Below are positions 33,114 to 41,746 of a DNA stretch of 64,000 nucleotides, in pieces. This DNA comes from Aminobacter carboxidus (lineage in GTDB: Bacteria > Pseudomonadota > Alphaproteobacteria > Rhizobiales > Rhizobiaceae). Below the pieces are notes generated by a model. It made no database searches. It was not told where the DNA came from and was given only the letters and a program-made list of their open reading frames with translations. Within the stretch, counting starts at the first letter, position 1. Every line of letters starts with the position of its first letter. Both the position numbers and the translations under genes were made by a program. Location of the stretch: assembly GCF_014863355.1 (NCBI RefSeq), contig NZ_JACZEP010000001.1, forward strand, positions 434,001 through 498,000. Reading direction: 5' to 3'.

Positions 33114-34796
33114 ATGAGCGATATCGAACGCGAGAGCATGGAATTCGACGTTGTGATCGTCGGCGCCGGCCCGGCAGGTCTGGCTGCGGCGATCCGGCTC
33201 AAGCAGGTCAATCCTGAACTCTCCGTCGTCGTGCTCGAAAAGGGCGGCGAGGTCGGCGCCCACATCCTTTCAGGCGCGGTCGTCGATCCGATCGGTATCG
33301 ACCGCCTGCTGCCCGACTGGCGCGCGGACAGCGATCATCCGTTCAAGACGCCCGTCACCGACGATCATTTCCTGATCCTCGGCCCGGCAGGTTCCGTCAA
33401 GCTGCCCAACTTCGCCATGCCGCCGTTGATGAGCAACCACGGCAACTACATCGTCTCGCTCGGCAATGTCTGCCGCTGGCTGGCGACGAAGGCCGAAGCG
33501 CTTGGCGTAGAGATCTATCCCGGCTTCGCCGCCGCCGGCCTCATCTACAATGATGAAGGTGCTGTCACCGGCGTCTACACCGGCGACATGGGCGTCGAGC
33601 GCGATGGCTCGCATGGTCCGTCCTTCGCGCCCGGCATGGCGCTGATGGGCAAGTATGTGCTGATCGGCGAGGGCGCGCGCGGCTCGCTCGCCAAGCAACT
33701 GATCGCCAAATACGATCTCGGCGCCGGCAAGGAGCCGCAGAAGTTCGGCATCGGCCTCAAGGAACTGTGGCAGGTCGCGCCAGAACATCACAAGCCTGGC
33801 CTCGTCCAGCACTCCTTCGGCTGGCCGCTCGGCTTCAATACCGGTGGCGGATCGTTCCTCTACCACCTCGAAGACAACATGGTAGCTGTCGGCTTCGTCG
33901 TTCACCTCAACTACAAGAACCCGTATCTGGCGCCGTTCGAGGAATTCCAGCGTTTCAAGACGCATCCGGCGATCCGCCACACCTTCGACGGCGCCAAGCG
34001 CCTGTCCTACGGCGCGCGCGCCATTACCGAGGGTGGCTACCAGTCGGTGCCGAAGCTGTCGTTCCCCGGTGGCGTCTTGATGGGCTGCTCGGCCGGCCTG
34101 GTCAATGTTCCCCGCATCAAGGGTTCGCACAACGCGGTGCTGTCGGGCATGCTTGCCGCTGAGCATGTGGCTGAGGCCATCGGCGCCGGCCGCGCCAATG
34201 ACGAGCTTGCCTCCTACGAAGCCGCCTGGCGCTCGACAGATATCGGCAAGGACCTGAAGAAGGTCCGCAACGTCAAGCCGCTGTGGTCGCGCTTCGGCAC
34301 CATCCTGGGTGTCGGCCTCGGCGGCCTCGACATGTGGCTCAACACGCTGTTTGGCGTCTCGCCCTTCGGCACGCTGAAGCATGGCAAGACGGACGCCGAG
34401 TCGCTGGAGCCGGCGGCGAAGCACAAGAAGATCGACTACCCCAGGCCCGACGGCGTTTTGACCTTCGACCGCCTGTCGTCGGTGTTCCTGTCCAACACCA
34501 ACCACGAGGAAGACCAGCCGGTCCACCTCCAGGTCAAGGACATGGATCTGCAGAAGCGTTCGGAGTACGAAATCTTCGCTGGCCCGTCGTCACGCTACTG
34601 CCCGGCTGGCGTCTATGAGTGGGTCGACGCCGACGGCAATTCGATCGCCAACGATCCCGGCCATGCCGACGCGAAGTTCGTCATCAACGCGCAGAACTGC
34701 GTCCACTGCAAGACCTGCGACATCAAGGACCCCAACCAGAACATCAACTGGGTGCCGCCGCAGGGTGGCGAAGGTCCGGTCTATCCCAACATGTGA
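33114..34796 (+). CDS. Electron transfer flavoprotein-ubiquinone oxidoreductase
   Basis: A 560-residue flavoprotein that passes electrons from reduced ETF to ubiquinone. An FAD-binding GAGPAGLAAAIRL motif is near residue 18. A C-terminal ferredoxin-like domain holds the 4Fe-4S ligands: Cys in SSRYCPAGVYEW and the CVHCKTC cluster near residue 527. The protein is peripheral on the inner membrane. ATG 33114 has GGAGGGA just upstream; a TTG at 33111 directly precedes it. It would accept electrons from isovaleryl-CoA dehydrogenase, encoded at 51.3 kb, and from fatty acid oxidation. A bidirectional terminator follows. Confidence 0.95.
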   Translation: MSDIERESMEFDVVIVGAGPAGLAAAIRLKQVNPELSVVVLEKGGEVGAHILSGAVVDPIGIDRLLPDWRADSDHPFKTPVTDDHFLILGPAGSVKLPNFAMPPLMSNHGNYIVSLGNVCRWLATKAEALGVEIYPGFAAAGLIYNDEGAVTGVYTGDMGVERDGSHGPSFAPGMALMGKYVLIGEGARGSLAKQLIAKYDLGAGKEPQKFGIGLKELWQVAPEHHKPGLVQHSFGWPLGFNTGGGSFLYHLEDNMVAVGFVVHLNYKNPYLAPFEEFQRFKTHPAIRHTFDGAKRLSYGARAITEGGYQSVPKLSFPGGVLMGCSAGLVNVPRIKGSHNAVLSGMLAAEHVAEAIGAGRANDELASYEAAWRSTDIGKDLKKVRNVKPLWSRFGTILGVGLGGLDMWLNTLFGVSPFGTLKHGKTDAESLEPAAKHKKIDYPRPDGVLTFDRLSSVFLSNTNHEEDQPVHLQVKDMDLQKRSEYEIFAGPSSRYCPAGVYEWVDADGNSIANDPGHADAKFVINAQNCVHCKTCDIKDPNQNINWVPPQGGEGPVYPNM

Positions 34797-34830
34797 TCGC
34801 GGCCGTCTGGCCTCTGGCTGACAAACGAAA

Positions 34831-34865
34831 AGGCCCGGAAATCTCGTAATTTCCGGGCCTTTTTT
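34831..34865. terminator. Bidirectional terminator between convergent genes
   Basis: AGGCCCGGAAAT (34831-34842) pairs perfectly with ATTTCCGGGCCT (34849-34860). A T-run follows on the plus strand, and the minus strand has TTTTCGTTT on its far side, so it can serve both ETF-QO and the convergent gene. Confidence 0.92.
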
Positions 34866-35898
34866 AGCTGTGGGGCGCCGATGCGCTTTCGGTCGCCACC
34901 GTCTCTGTTGCGCTGTCTTCCGGGTGGGTGGCCGTGTCGCGGAACGAGAACTCGACCAGCAGCGGCCGGTGGTCAGAACCGGCGTCCTCGCCCATCGCCA
35001 CCGAATGCACCAGGACGTCGCCCTTGGCCATGACATGGTCGATTGTAAGGCCAGCGAAGCGCATGAAGTCGGGCAGCATGAAGGTCAGCCAGGTGCGTCC
35101 GGCGGCCGGCATCAGCGTCAGCCCGCCGATCCTGGTAACGCGGGCCACGGCAGCGCTCCATGGCGTGGCATTGAAGTCGCCGCCCAGGATGGCGTTCTGG
35201 CCAAGCGCTGCGAGATTGCCGCTCAGCTCGCCAATCTGCTGCGATTGCTCGAACGGCCAGGGCCAGCCCAGATGGATGGAAACGATGTCGCTGGCGCGGC
35301 CGCCGAAGTCGACCCTGGCGACGGCAAGCGCACCTTCGCCGAAACATTGCGGCTCGCTGCCTTCGGCAAATGGCCGCCGCGACAGGATCGCCACGCCGAA
35401 GATGCCGTTCGGATAGGGGCACATCATGCGGTAGGGGTAGCGTGCGAACAGCGGCTGCAGCTTGCCTTCCCACATCGCCGACACCTCCTGGAAGGTGATG
35501 ACATCGGGTTGCCAGCGCCCAACCAGCGACAGCACCTTCTCAGGCTCGGTGTTCTTGAAGCGCAGGTTCATCTGCAGCATCTTGTAGACAGGCCTGCCTT
35601 CGGCGCGCGGCTGGAACGCGGCATGCACCGGCCCGAGGCCCGGAAGCGGCAGCGAACTTGAGGTGGTGGAGAGGGCGGCGGCGCCAAATGCCAGCGCGGC
35701 AACCGCCTGCCAGCGCAGCGACGTGAGCAGCAGCGGCAGAGCTGCCAGCATCATCGCCACCGCAAGATGGACCCTGAAATGCGCGAACGAGTCGAGCGCG
35801 GGATGCCAGGCACCGAAGAACCCGGCAACCAGCGGCACCGACAAAAGCATCATCGCCAGGAAGCAGGCGATCCTGCCCAATCTGTAAGACGTCGTCAT
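34864..35898 (-). CDS. Endonuclease/exonuclease/phosphatase-family membrane protein
   Basis: A 344-residue protein with three N-terminal membrane helices (about residues 5-90) and a periplasmic EEP domain: QMNLRF, ITFQEVSAMW, SIHLGWPWPF, ILGGDFNATPWS, TIDHVMAKG and the final GSDHRPLLVEF with the catalytic His. The fold covers metal-dependent phosphodiesterases acting on phospholipids, inositol phosphates or nucleic acids; the substrate is not predictable. ATG 35898 is used; a TTG at 35919 would add seven residues. The stop codon sits in the T-run of the shared terminator. Confidence 0.86.
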   Translation of the reverse strand: MTTSYRLGRIACFLAMMLLSVPLVAGFFGAWHPALDSFAHFRVHLAVAMMLAALPLLLTSLRWQAVAALAFGAAALSTTSSSLPLPGLGPVHAAFQPRAEGRPVYKMLQMNLRFKNTEPEKVLSLVGRWQPDVITFQEVSAMWEGKLQPLFARYPYRMMCPYPNGIFGVAILSRRPFAEGSEPQCFGEGALAVARVDFGGRASDIVSIHLGWPWPFEQSQQIGELSGNLAALGQNAILGGDFNATPWSAAVARVTRIGGLTLMPAAGRTWLTFMLPDFMRFAGLTIDHVMAKGDVLVHSVAMGEDAGSDHRPLLVEFSFRDTATHPEDSATETVATESASAPHS

Positions 35899-35921
35899 TC
35901 TGCTTTCATGTAGCAACAAAT

Positions 35922-35966
35922 GCGGCCCCTTGATGATCGATCACGGGATGATCGATTATGGGCCGC
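35922..35966. other. Inverted repeat between divergent genes
   Basis: GCGGCCC at 35922-35928 and GGGCCGC at 35960-35966 flank two copies of a TGATCGAT-like word. It could be an operator or transcript hairpin for either divergent gene. Confidence 0.3.
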
Positions 35967-36124
35967 TTGCGCTTTGCTGGAAAGCTCTGTCGGCGCCGCC
36001 GTGCAGCATGGCTGCAGCCATGACCGGAGGTTGAAATGCCGCGCGACTCGTGAGACCGATGGCGCGGAAATGGGCGTGTTGCGCGCTCTTCGTGCGCAAC
36101 TGCATCGGCCTTGCGGAGTATCGA

Positions 36125-36727
36125 ATGAAATCAACCGCCCATCGTTGGCTGCGGGCATGCGCGGCACTGATCGCCATCGCCCCGCTTGCCGCGAACGCCG
36201 AAGGACAGGTCGTCGAGCAGGTCAAGACCTACGCTATCTCCGGGACCTCGGCCCCCGAGCTCTACGCCTCGATCGGTGAGCGCGGCCCCAAGGCCGGCAT
36301 CGGCCGCGCCATCGCGCACACCAACTTCAAGCTCACCTGGCAGCGCAACTACGTGCCGCAAGGCGGCACCTGCACGCTGGTCTCGGCCAAGCCAAAGCTC
36401 ATCATCACCTACACCTTGCCCAAGCCGGCCTCACGCTTGCCTGATGGGCTCAAGCAGCGCTGGGACGTCTTTTACGAGGGCGTCCGCCGCCACGAGCTGG
36501 TGCATGGCCAGATGATCAAGGACATGGTCGCGACCATCGAGCGGACCACGATCGGCCTGTCGGTGGCGGGCGATCCCGGCTGCAAGAAGATCAGGCAGGA
36601 GATGATCAAGCCACTTTCGGAGGCGTCCCTGGCACAGCGTCAGCAAAGCAGCGACTTCGACCGTGTCGAGCTCAACGACGGCGGCAACGTCCATCGCCTG
36701 ATCCTGTCCTTCGTCAACGGCCAGTAG
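36125..36727 (+). CDS. DUF922-type secreted protease-like protein
   Basis: A 200-residue protein with a signal peptide (ending PLAANA) and a DUF922-like domain. It contains HELVH (in RRHELVHGQMIKDM, about residue 122), which fits the zinc-protease HEXXH pattern; two Cys may form a disulphide. The family is described as a predicted secreted zinc-dependent protease. ATG 36125 begins the signal peptide; the frame extends upstream without coding character. It stands alone; substrate unknown. Confidence 0.75.
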   Translation: MKSTAHRWLRACAALIAIAPLAANAEGQVVEQVKTYAISGTSAPELYASIGERGPKAGIGRAIAHTNFKLTWQRNYVPQGGTCTLVSAKPKLIITYTLPKPASRLPDGLKQRWDVFYEGVRRHELVHGQMIKDMVATIERTTIGLSVAGDPGCKKIRQEMIKPLSEASLAQRQQSSDFDRVELNDGGNVHRLILSFVNGQ

Positions 36728-36855
36728 CCGGCGTCCGCAAGCGCTGGAGTTCGAGCTGAAGCAAGGGGATTTTTAACCACCGCTTGTGGTTGTGCTGGAA
36801 GTTAACCTTGCTTTTGCGGCCAAATGGCACCGTTGCCTTGACGCGAGGTGCAACC

Positions 36856-38016
36856 ATGACCGGCAGGTACACCAACAACATCCAGGCAGCGATCCTCTAC
36901 GAGGGCGGCGACGAGATCCATCCGTCACTGCATCTCAATGCGTTCCGCATGGAGATGCTCAACAAGCAACTGCCGCTCAAGGTCGTCCAGGAAGACCGCA
37001 ACTTCGTCCTGATAGCGGGGCCTGGCGAGTTCCGGATCCTGGTTACCTACTTTGCGCGTGCGGCTGATGTGGCGGTGTTCGCCCCGACCCTTGGGTCCGC
37101 CGTGACGACGCTGCTGATGCCCGACGCCAGGGAGCGCGTGCGCCGGCACACGGCGCATGTCCTTGTCGAAGTCCACCATGGCGTCATGGGAGGCGTGACC
37201 GACAAGCCCGAGATTGCAGGGTTCTTCAACCAGATCGGCATGCAGCGGCCCGGTGCGACGCTTCGCGAGTTCAACATGCGCGTCGAGATCCTCGGCGAGG
37301 TCTGCCGTCATCTGCTCAAGGTGCAGCCTGCCAGCGTCATCCACTGGACCCAGAGCAACATGCTTATTGCCGGCGAGCAGTTCACGGCGTTTCTGAACCA
37401 GCAGCAGCCAAGCATGCTGACTGTTCATCCCAAGCTTTTCGCCGGCAAGCCGGTGCCGGGTTTCAGTGAGACGCCGGCCGGCGTGCTGACCCTGGGCGGT
37501 GCCGACTATATCGGCCGTGAAATCTATGTCGCTCCCGCGCCCATTCCGTGGGTCGATCTCTACGAAGCCGTGCTGGCGTTCATGCGCGTTGCGCTGGTGC
37601 CCAACGGCTATATCGTCCCTCACGATGAGACGTTCGGGCCCGAAAACGGCGACTATTCCTATCGCGTCAGGCATCTGGCCGCTGAACAGCATCCAATCGG
37701 AATGCGCGAGCCGAGCTACGCGCTGACCCTGCGCTTCTCCCGGCAACACAGCTACACCACGATGGAACACGAGACCCGTACGCTCGTTCCCGGCGGCATG
37801 CGAAGCGTCGCCGCCTCGGTCGAGGCGGACAAGGACAGGCGGCGCGAACTTGTCGCCGACTGGGAGCAGAAGGAGCGCGCGGCGAAAGCCGTGGGCAACA
37901 GCCTGCAGCTCTATCGAAAAGGCGAGGGCGGGCCGGACGACGCGTCGCCGGGATCGCCGCCGCGCTTTGGCGGTGGGTTCACCCGCCGCAACGCCGTTTT
38001 CGGCCGCAAGCACTAG
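36856..38016 (+). CDS. Conserved hypothetical protein, possibly DUF4261-like
   Basis: A 386-residue soluble protein with no signal peptide. The C-terminal half contains GREIYVAPAPIPWVDLYEAV followed by LVPNGYIVPHDETFGP, which resembles DUF4261, a domain often found in immunity or suppressor-like proteins. The last 60 residues are charged and Gly-rich, probably disordered. ATG 36856 has GCGAGGTG upstream; the 24-residue extension from 36784 is not convincing. It is convergent with the AMP nucleosidase gene. I do not know its function, and the DUF4261 similarity is from memory. Confidence 0.6.
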   Translation: MTGRYTNNIQAAILYEGGDEIHPSLHLNAFRMEMLNKQLPLKVVQEDRNFVLIAGPGEFRILVTYFARAADVAVFAPTLGSAVTTLLMPDARERVRRHTAHVLVEVHHGVMGGVTDKPEIAGFFNQIGMQRPGATLREFNMRVEILGEVCRHLLKVQPASVIHWTQSNMLIAGEQFTAFLNQQQPSMLTVHPKLFAGKPVPGFSETPAGVLTLGGADYIGREIYVAPAPIPWVDLYEAVLAFMRVALVPNGYIVPHDETFGPENGDYSYRVRHLAAEQHPIGMREPSYALTLRFSRQHSYTTMEHETRTLVPGGMRSVAASVEADKDRRRELVADWEQKERAAKAVGNSLQLYRKGEGGPDDASPGSPPRFGGGFTRRNAVFGRKH

Positions 38017-38042
38017 CCTGAGGCCGGCCGGTCCGCCGCAGC

Positions 38043-39545
38043 TTACTGGAACGCGGTCTCGGCGAAGCTGCGCAGCTTGCGCGAATGCAGCCGCTCATTG
38101 GGCATCTCGGCGAGCTTTTCCAGCGCACGGATGCCGATGGTCAGATGCTGCGCCACCTGCCGCTTGTAGAACTCGGTCGCCATGCCAGGCAGCTTCAGTT
38201 CGCCATGCAGCGGCTTGTCGGACACGCACAGCAAGGTGCCGTAAGGCACACGGAAGCGGAAGCCGTTGGCGGCGATCGTCGCCGATTCCATGTCGAGCGC
38301 AATCGCGCGTGACTGCGACAGCCGCTGCACCGGCCCGCGCTGGTCACGCAGTTCCCAGTTGCGGTTGTCGATGGTGGCGACCGTTCCCGTGCGCATGATG
38401 CGCTTGAGGTCGTAGCCGGAAAGCCCCGTCACCTCGGCGACCGCCTCCTGCAACGCCACCTGCACCTCGGCCAGCGGCGGGATCGGAATCCACACCGGCA
38501 GGTCGTCGTCGAGCACGTGGTCTTCGCGCACATAGGCGTGGGCCAGCACATAGTCGCCGAGCGCCTGCGTGTTGCGCAGGCCGGCGCAGTGGCCAAGCAT
38601 CAGCCAGGCATGCGGCCTGAGCACGGCGATATGGTCGGTGATGGTCTTGGCGTTGGACGGGCCGACGCCGATATTGACCATGGTGATGCCGGCATGACCC
38701 GGCTTCTTCAGGTGATAGGCCGGCATCTGCGGCAAGCGTGCCGCGGGGGTGCCTTCGGACGGTGCCGTGTCGCCCGCCTTGGTCACCACGCCGCCCGGCT
38801 CGACGAACTCGGTGTAGCCGCCGCCGCCCTTGGCCATCAGGTCGCGGGCCAGCACCACGAACTCATCGATGTAGAACTGGTAGTTGGTGAACAGGACGAA
38901 GTTCTGGAAGTGATGCGGCGTGGTTGCCGTGTAATGCGCCAGCCGGTGCAGCGAATAGTCGATGCGCTGGGCGGTGAACGGCGCCAGCGGCCTCGACTCG
39001 CCCGGCATGATCTCGAACGTGCCATTGGCGATGTGGTCGTCGGTGCCATCGAGGTCCGGCACGTCGAACAGGTCGCGGATCGGCCGCTGGATGCGGTCTG
39101 CGGCGGCACCATCGACATGGGTGCCCTCGAGGAAGGCGAAATGCAGCGGGATCGGCGTCGTCGATTCCGAAACCGTCACCGGGCCGCCGTGGTTGCGCAT
39201 GATCAGCTTGAGCTGCTCGGTCAGGTAGCTCTGGAACAGGTCCGGCCGGGTGATCGTCGTCGAGAAATGTCCCGGCGTCGGCATGTGGCCGTAGGCCTGG
39301 CGGGAGTCGACCTGGGAGTAGGATGTCGTGGTGACGCCGACTTCGGGATAGAAGGCGCGGAAGCGCACATTGGTGTCGGCACCGGCCGCGAGCGAGGCGA
39401 AGGCCTCGCGCAGGAAGGCCGTGTTGCGGTCGTAAAGGGCCTGCAAGGCAGCAACCGCCTTGCCAGCATCAGTAAAGCTTTGCCGTGGAAACGGCAGCGG
39501 TGAAGAGATCGATTCGATGGGTTGAGGATAGATTCGCTTTTCCAT
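38043..39545 (-). CDS. amn: AMP nucleosidase
   Basis: A 500-residue cytoplasmic enzyme that splits AMP into adenine and ribose 5-phosphate. The N-terminal AMP nucleosidase domain (with RFRAFYPEVGVTTTSYSQVD near residue 62 and TVSESTTPIPLHFAFLEG) is followed by a phosphorylase-type catalytic domain (VNIGVGPSNAKTITDHIAVL, LMLGHCAGLRN, ALDMESATIAANGFRF). The acidic active-site residue lies in the DMES motif. Length matches the family. It balances the adenylate pool. No operon partner is apparent. Confidence 0.94.
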   Translation of the reverse strand: MEKRIYPQPIESISSPLPFPRQSFTDAGKAVAALQALYDRNTAFLREAFASLAAGADTNVRFRAFYPEVGVTTTSYSQVDSRQAYGHMPTPGHFSTTITRPDLFQSYLTEQLKLIMRNHGGPVTVSESTTPIPLHFAFLEGTHVDGAAADRIQRPIRDLFDVPDLDGTDDHIANGTFEIMPGESRPLAPFTAQRIDYSLHRLAHYTATTPHHFQNFVLFTNYQFYIDEFVVLARDLMAKGGGGYTEFVEPGGVVTKAGDTAPSEGTPAARLPQMPAYHLKKPGHAGITMVNIGVGPSNAKTITDHIAVLRPHAWLMLGHCAGLRNTQALGDYVLAHAYVREDHVLDDDLPVWIPIPPLAEVQVALQEAVAEVTGLSGYDLKRIMRTGTVATIDNRNWELRDQRGPVQRLSQSRAIALDMESATIAANGFRFRVPYGTLLCVSDKPLHGELKLPGMATEFYKRQVAQHLTIGIRALEKLAEMPNERLHSRKLRSFAETAFQ

Positions 39546-39609
39546 GACCTATTATAGAGATCAATCATGACGGCTGCGAGAGGGTCGCGCTGCGCCTCTT
39601 TCAAATCTC

Positions 39610-39804
39610 TCAGCTGCGCTGCAGGCTGACCAGGAGCACGAAGCCGACGCCGCTCTTGCGGGCGGCAGGTGCTTCGATCGTCGAACCGTTGTCGGCGCGA
39701 AGCTGCGGAACGGCCAGCACCGGAGCGGCGAGAACCATCAGGATCATGGTGGCGCGCGGCAGAAGCCGGAGCGTCTTTATGATCTGGGTTGCGGTGCGGG
39801 TCAT
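39610..39804 (-). CDS. Small secreted or membrane protein
   Basis: A 64-residue product with an N-terminal basic stretch, a hydrophobic segment (ATMILMVLAAPVLAV, about residues 18-32) and a short polar tail that ends in another hydrophobic stretch (VGFVLLVSLQRS). It looks like an exported peptide or small membrane protein. It lies 42 bases downstream of another tiny minus-strand ORF, and the two may share a transcript. No family recognised. Confidence 0.45.
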   Translation of the reverse strand: MTRTATQIIKTLRLLPRATMILMVLAAPVLAVPQLRADNGSTIEAPAARKSGVGFVLLVSLQRS

Positions 39805-39846
39805 TGGCGTTGCTTCTCTTTGGGTTTTGGGTGTTTCGTTATTTGG

Positions 39847-39972
39847 TCAGTGGCGGTTTGCAGGTTGTTCCCAGGACCGCGCCGGGCGGCTGGTCTCGGC
39901 GACCAGCGTTGCGAACATGATCCCGAACAGGGCACTCAGCAGACAGACGATGGTGAACCGGCGAGCGAGCAT
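39847..39972 (-). CDS. 41-residue single-helix membrane peptide
   Basis: The ORF runs from ATG 39972 to TGA 39849-39847. It encodes a basic start, one hydrophobic helix (FTIVCLLSALFGIMFATLVA) and a polar tail. A good ribosome-binding site (GAAGGGGAAG) precedes the ATG by about seven bases, which is the main reason to accept it. It is followed by the 64-residue small protein on the same strand. Function unknown. Confidence 0.5.
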   Translation of the reverse strand: MLARRFTIVCLLSALFGIMFATLVAETSRPARSWEQPANRH

Positions 39973-40145
39973 TGGTGTCTTCCCCTTCAATGGATCGGAC
40001 TATGCCAAGCTGCGACTGAACGGGTTCTGAGACCTCCGTTCATCTTCGGTTCAAATTTATTGACAGGCCTTAATGTGTCTTCAGGGTTGTGTTTCGCCCT
40101 GCCGCGCATATCTCCAGAGCATCGCTCACCAACGGAGACTGCGGA

Positions 40146-40868
40146 ATGACCAGTCAGACATTGCCGATCGAACTCTATTACTGGCCCACGCCCAATGGCT
40201 GGAAGATTTCGATCATGCTGGAGGAACTTGGCGTTCCCTACACGGTCAAATACATCAACATCGGCAAGGGTGAGCAGTTCGAGCCGTCATTCCTCAAGAT
40301 CGCCCCCAACAACCGCATGCCGGCGATCATCGACCCCGAAGGGCCGACATCGGACGGCAAGTGGGGCGGCGCGCCGATCTCGATCTTCGAATCCGGCGCC
40401 ATCCTGCAATATCTCGGCCGCAAGTTCGGCAAGCTTTACCCAGCCGACGAGCGTGGCCGCGCCGAGGTCGATCAGTGGCTGTTCTGGCAGGTTGGCGGCC
40501 TCGGCCCGATGGCCGGCCAGGCCCATCATTTCCGGCAGTACGCGCCGGAGAAGATCGCCTATGGCATCGACCGCTACACCAACGAGGTCAATCGGCTCTA
40601 TGGGGTGATGAACAAGCGCCTTGCCGATCGCGAGTTCCTTGCCGGCGACTATTCGATCGCCGACATCGCTTCGCTTGGCTGGGTCAAGCCCTACAAGAAC
40701 CAGGGCCAGGAGCTGGAAGACTTCCCGCATCTCAAGCGCTGGTTCGACACGCTTCTGGCCCGTCCGGCAGTCATCCGCGGCCTGTCGGTCGGCGAAGACC
40801 ATCGCCGCAATCTCGCCGACGACAAGGAAGCCCAGAAGGTGCTGTTCGGGCAACGGGCGAGGGCATAA
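40146..40868 (+). CDS. Glutathione S-transferase family protein (YfcG/YghU-like)
   Basis: A 240-residue protein: N-terminal thioredoxin fold (ELYYWPTPNGWKISIMLEEL, with the Thr-Pro-Asn active-site region of nu-class enzymes) including the cis-Pro RMPAI and ESGAIL glutathione-contact motifs, then an all-helical C-terminal domain (about residues 95-225, with LAGDYSIADIASLGWV). Nu-class members act as glutathione-dependent disulphide reductases or peroxidases in the cytoplasm. ATG 40146 is the natural start; the upstream extension is not conserved-looking. Confidence 0.9.
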   Translation: MTSQTLPIELYYWPTPNGWKISIMLEELGVPYTVKYINIGKGEQFEPSFLKIAPNNRMPAIIDPEGPTSDGKWGGAPISIFESGAILQYLGRKFGKLYPADERGRAEVDQWLFWQVGGLGPMAGQAHHFRQYAPEKIAYGIDRYTNEVNRLYGVMNKRLADREFLAGDYSIADIASLGWVKPYKNQGQELEDFPHLKRWFDTLLARPAVIRGLSVGEDHRRNLADDKEAQKVLFGQRARA

Positions 40869-40879
40869 GGCAAACGGGC

Positions 40880-40965
40880 ATAGCGAATAGCGATGAGGGG
40901 CTCTTGACCGCCAGGGTCGTTGCGAGCCGTCTATTCGCTATTCGCTATTCGCTATTCGCTATTCG
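40880..40965. repeat. Heptanucleotide tandem repeat with inverted partner
   Basis: CTATTCG is repeated five times exactly at 40931-40965. A 14-base inverted match to it occurs at 40880-40893, so the transcript can fold into a hairpin with slipped alternatives. It lies between the convergent glutathione transferase and DUF2147 genes, where it may act as a factor-independent end or simply be an unstable repeat. Confidence 0.85.
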
Positions 40966-40966
40966 C

Positions 40967-41308
40967 TTACAGCTTTTTCCAGTTCTGCGTTTTGCAGATC
41001 AGGCCGCCGAGCACGCAGCCGCTCATCTTGAGCGTCGAACCGGCCACTGAAGCCTTGCCGGTATAGGTCTTGTCATTGGCAGGGTCGGTGATCTTGCCGG
41101 CATAGGTGCCGCCATTGGCATTGAATGTGCCGATCTTCTTGCCGGCGTGCTTGCCGTCCTTCAGCGTGATGCAGAAGCTGCCGCCGCAGGTTGTGATCGC
41201 GGCGGTCGAGCCGGCTTCTGTCTTCCAGTTGCCCTCGATCGGATCGGCATAAGCAGCGCCGGCCATCATCAGGGTGGCCGCGATGGCCAGGCTCATCTTG
41301 CGAAGCAT
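40967..41308 (-). CDS. DUF2147 secreted small protein
   Basis: A 113-residue protein with a signal peptide (ending GAAYA-DP) and the DUF2147 pattern: PIEGNWKTEAG, TCGGSFCITLKDGKHAGKKI, GTYAGKITDPANDKTYTGKA and the C-terminal CVLGGLICKTQNWKKL. Four Cys could form disulphides in the periplasm. ATG 41308 has GGGAGGA upstream; the long frame to 41569 includes non-coding DNA. Its function is unknown; the family is a small lipocalin-like beta structure. Confidence 0.87.
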   Translation of the reverse strand: MLRKMSLAIAATLMMAGAAYADPIEGNWKTEAGSTAAITTCGGSFCITLKDGKHAGKKIGTFNANGGTYAGKITDPANDKTYTGKASVAGSTLKMSGCVLGGLICKTQNWKKL

Positions 41309-41360
41309 TGAAGTCCTCCCGGTTGAAACGTTGGTCACAGGCACTCTCCCTGCCTGACGT

Positions 41361-41374
41361 TTACGCAAACGTAA
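41361..41374 (-). promoter_or_regulatory. Palindromic site upstream of the DUF2147 gene
   Basis: TTACGCAAACGTAA matches the palindrome in front of ETF-QO (TTACGTTAACGTAA) at 12 of 14 positions and keeps both TTACG/CGTAA arms. It is 53 bases upstream of the DUF2147 start, a plausible operator position. Confidence 0.4.
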
Positions 41375-41746
41375 GCGTAATGCAGCTGCCGGCAAAACGA
41401 AAGTGGTGCCGCCAGGGAAGTTTTCAGCCTTTTTAAGACCCTCAAGACGCGCCATCGGAGCGGCAAAGTTCATCTGTCGCAGTCGGTCAATGCTTCGCGT
41501 GGTTATCAAAGACTTATCTCCCGACAGTAGAATTTTCATCGCATTTTCTTGAAATCCCAGCCGGCCCAAGGACTCCTATCCTTAATGAATTCCGAGCTTT
41601 ACCCTTTGTTTTCAGTTTGTTTTCTTCGAGTTAAGCACACCGTTTAACGACGGATTCAAGGCTCCACGGCATCCTCGGAAGCATCGAAAGAGCAGCTCCG
41701 GGACACCAGCGGAGCGGCTCTCAGGAGACAGGCAGGGGATAAGAAA
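41375..41746. other. Intergenic region, no gene seen
   Basis: This spacer lies between the divergent DUF2147 and Sel1-type genes. It is AT-rich around 41510-41640. Several short ORFs overlap it but none has protein-like composition. It presumably contains the promoter of the gene at 41747, whose ribosome-binding site is AGGGGATAAGAAA. Confidence 0.35.

Noticed and set aside
40060-40065. TTGACA upstream of the glutathione transferase gene
   Set aside because: No acceptable -10 element follows at 16-18 bases, so a promoter cannot be supported.
40931-40965. Possible CRISPR-like array
   Set aside because: The units are seven bases long and directly contiguous, without spacers; it is a simple tandem repeat.
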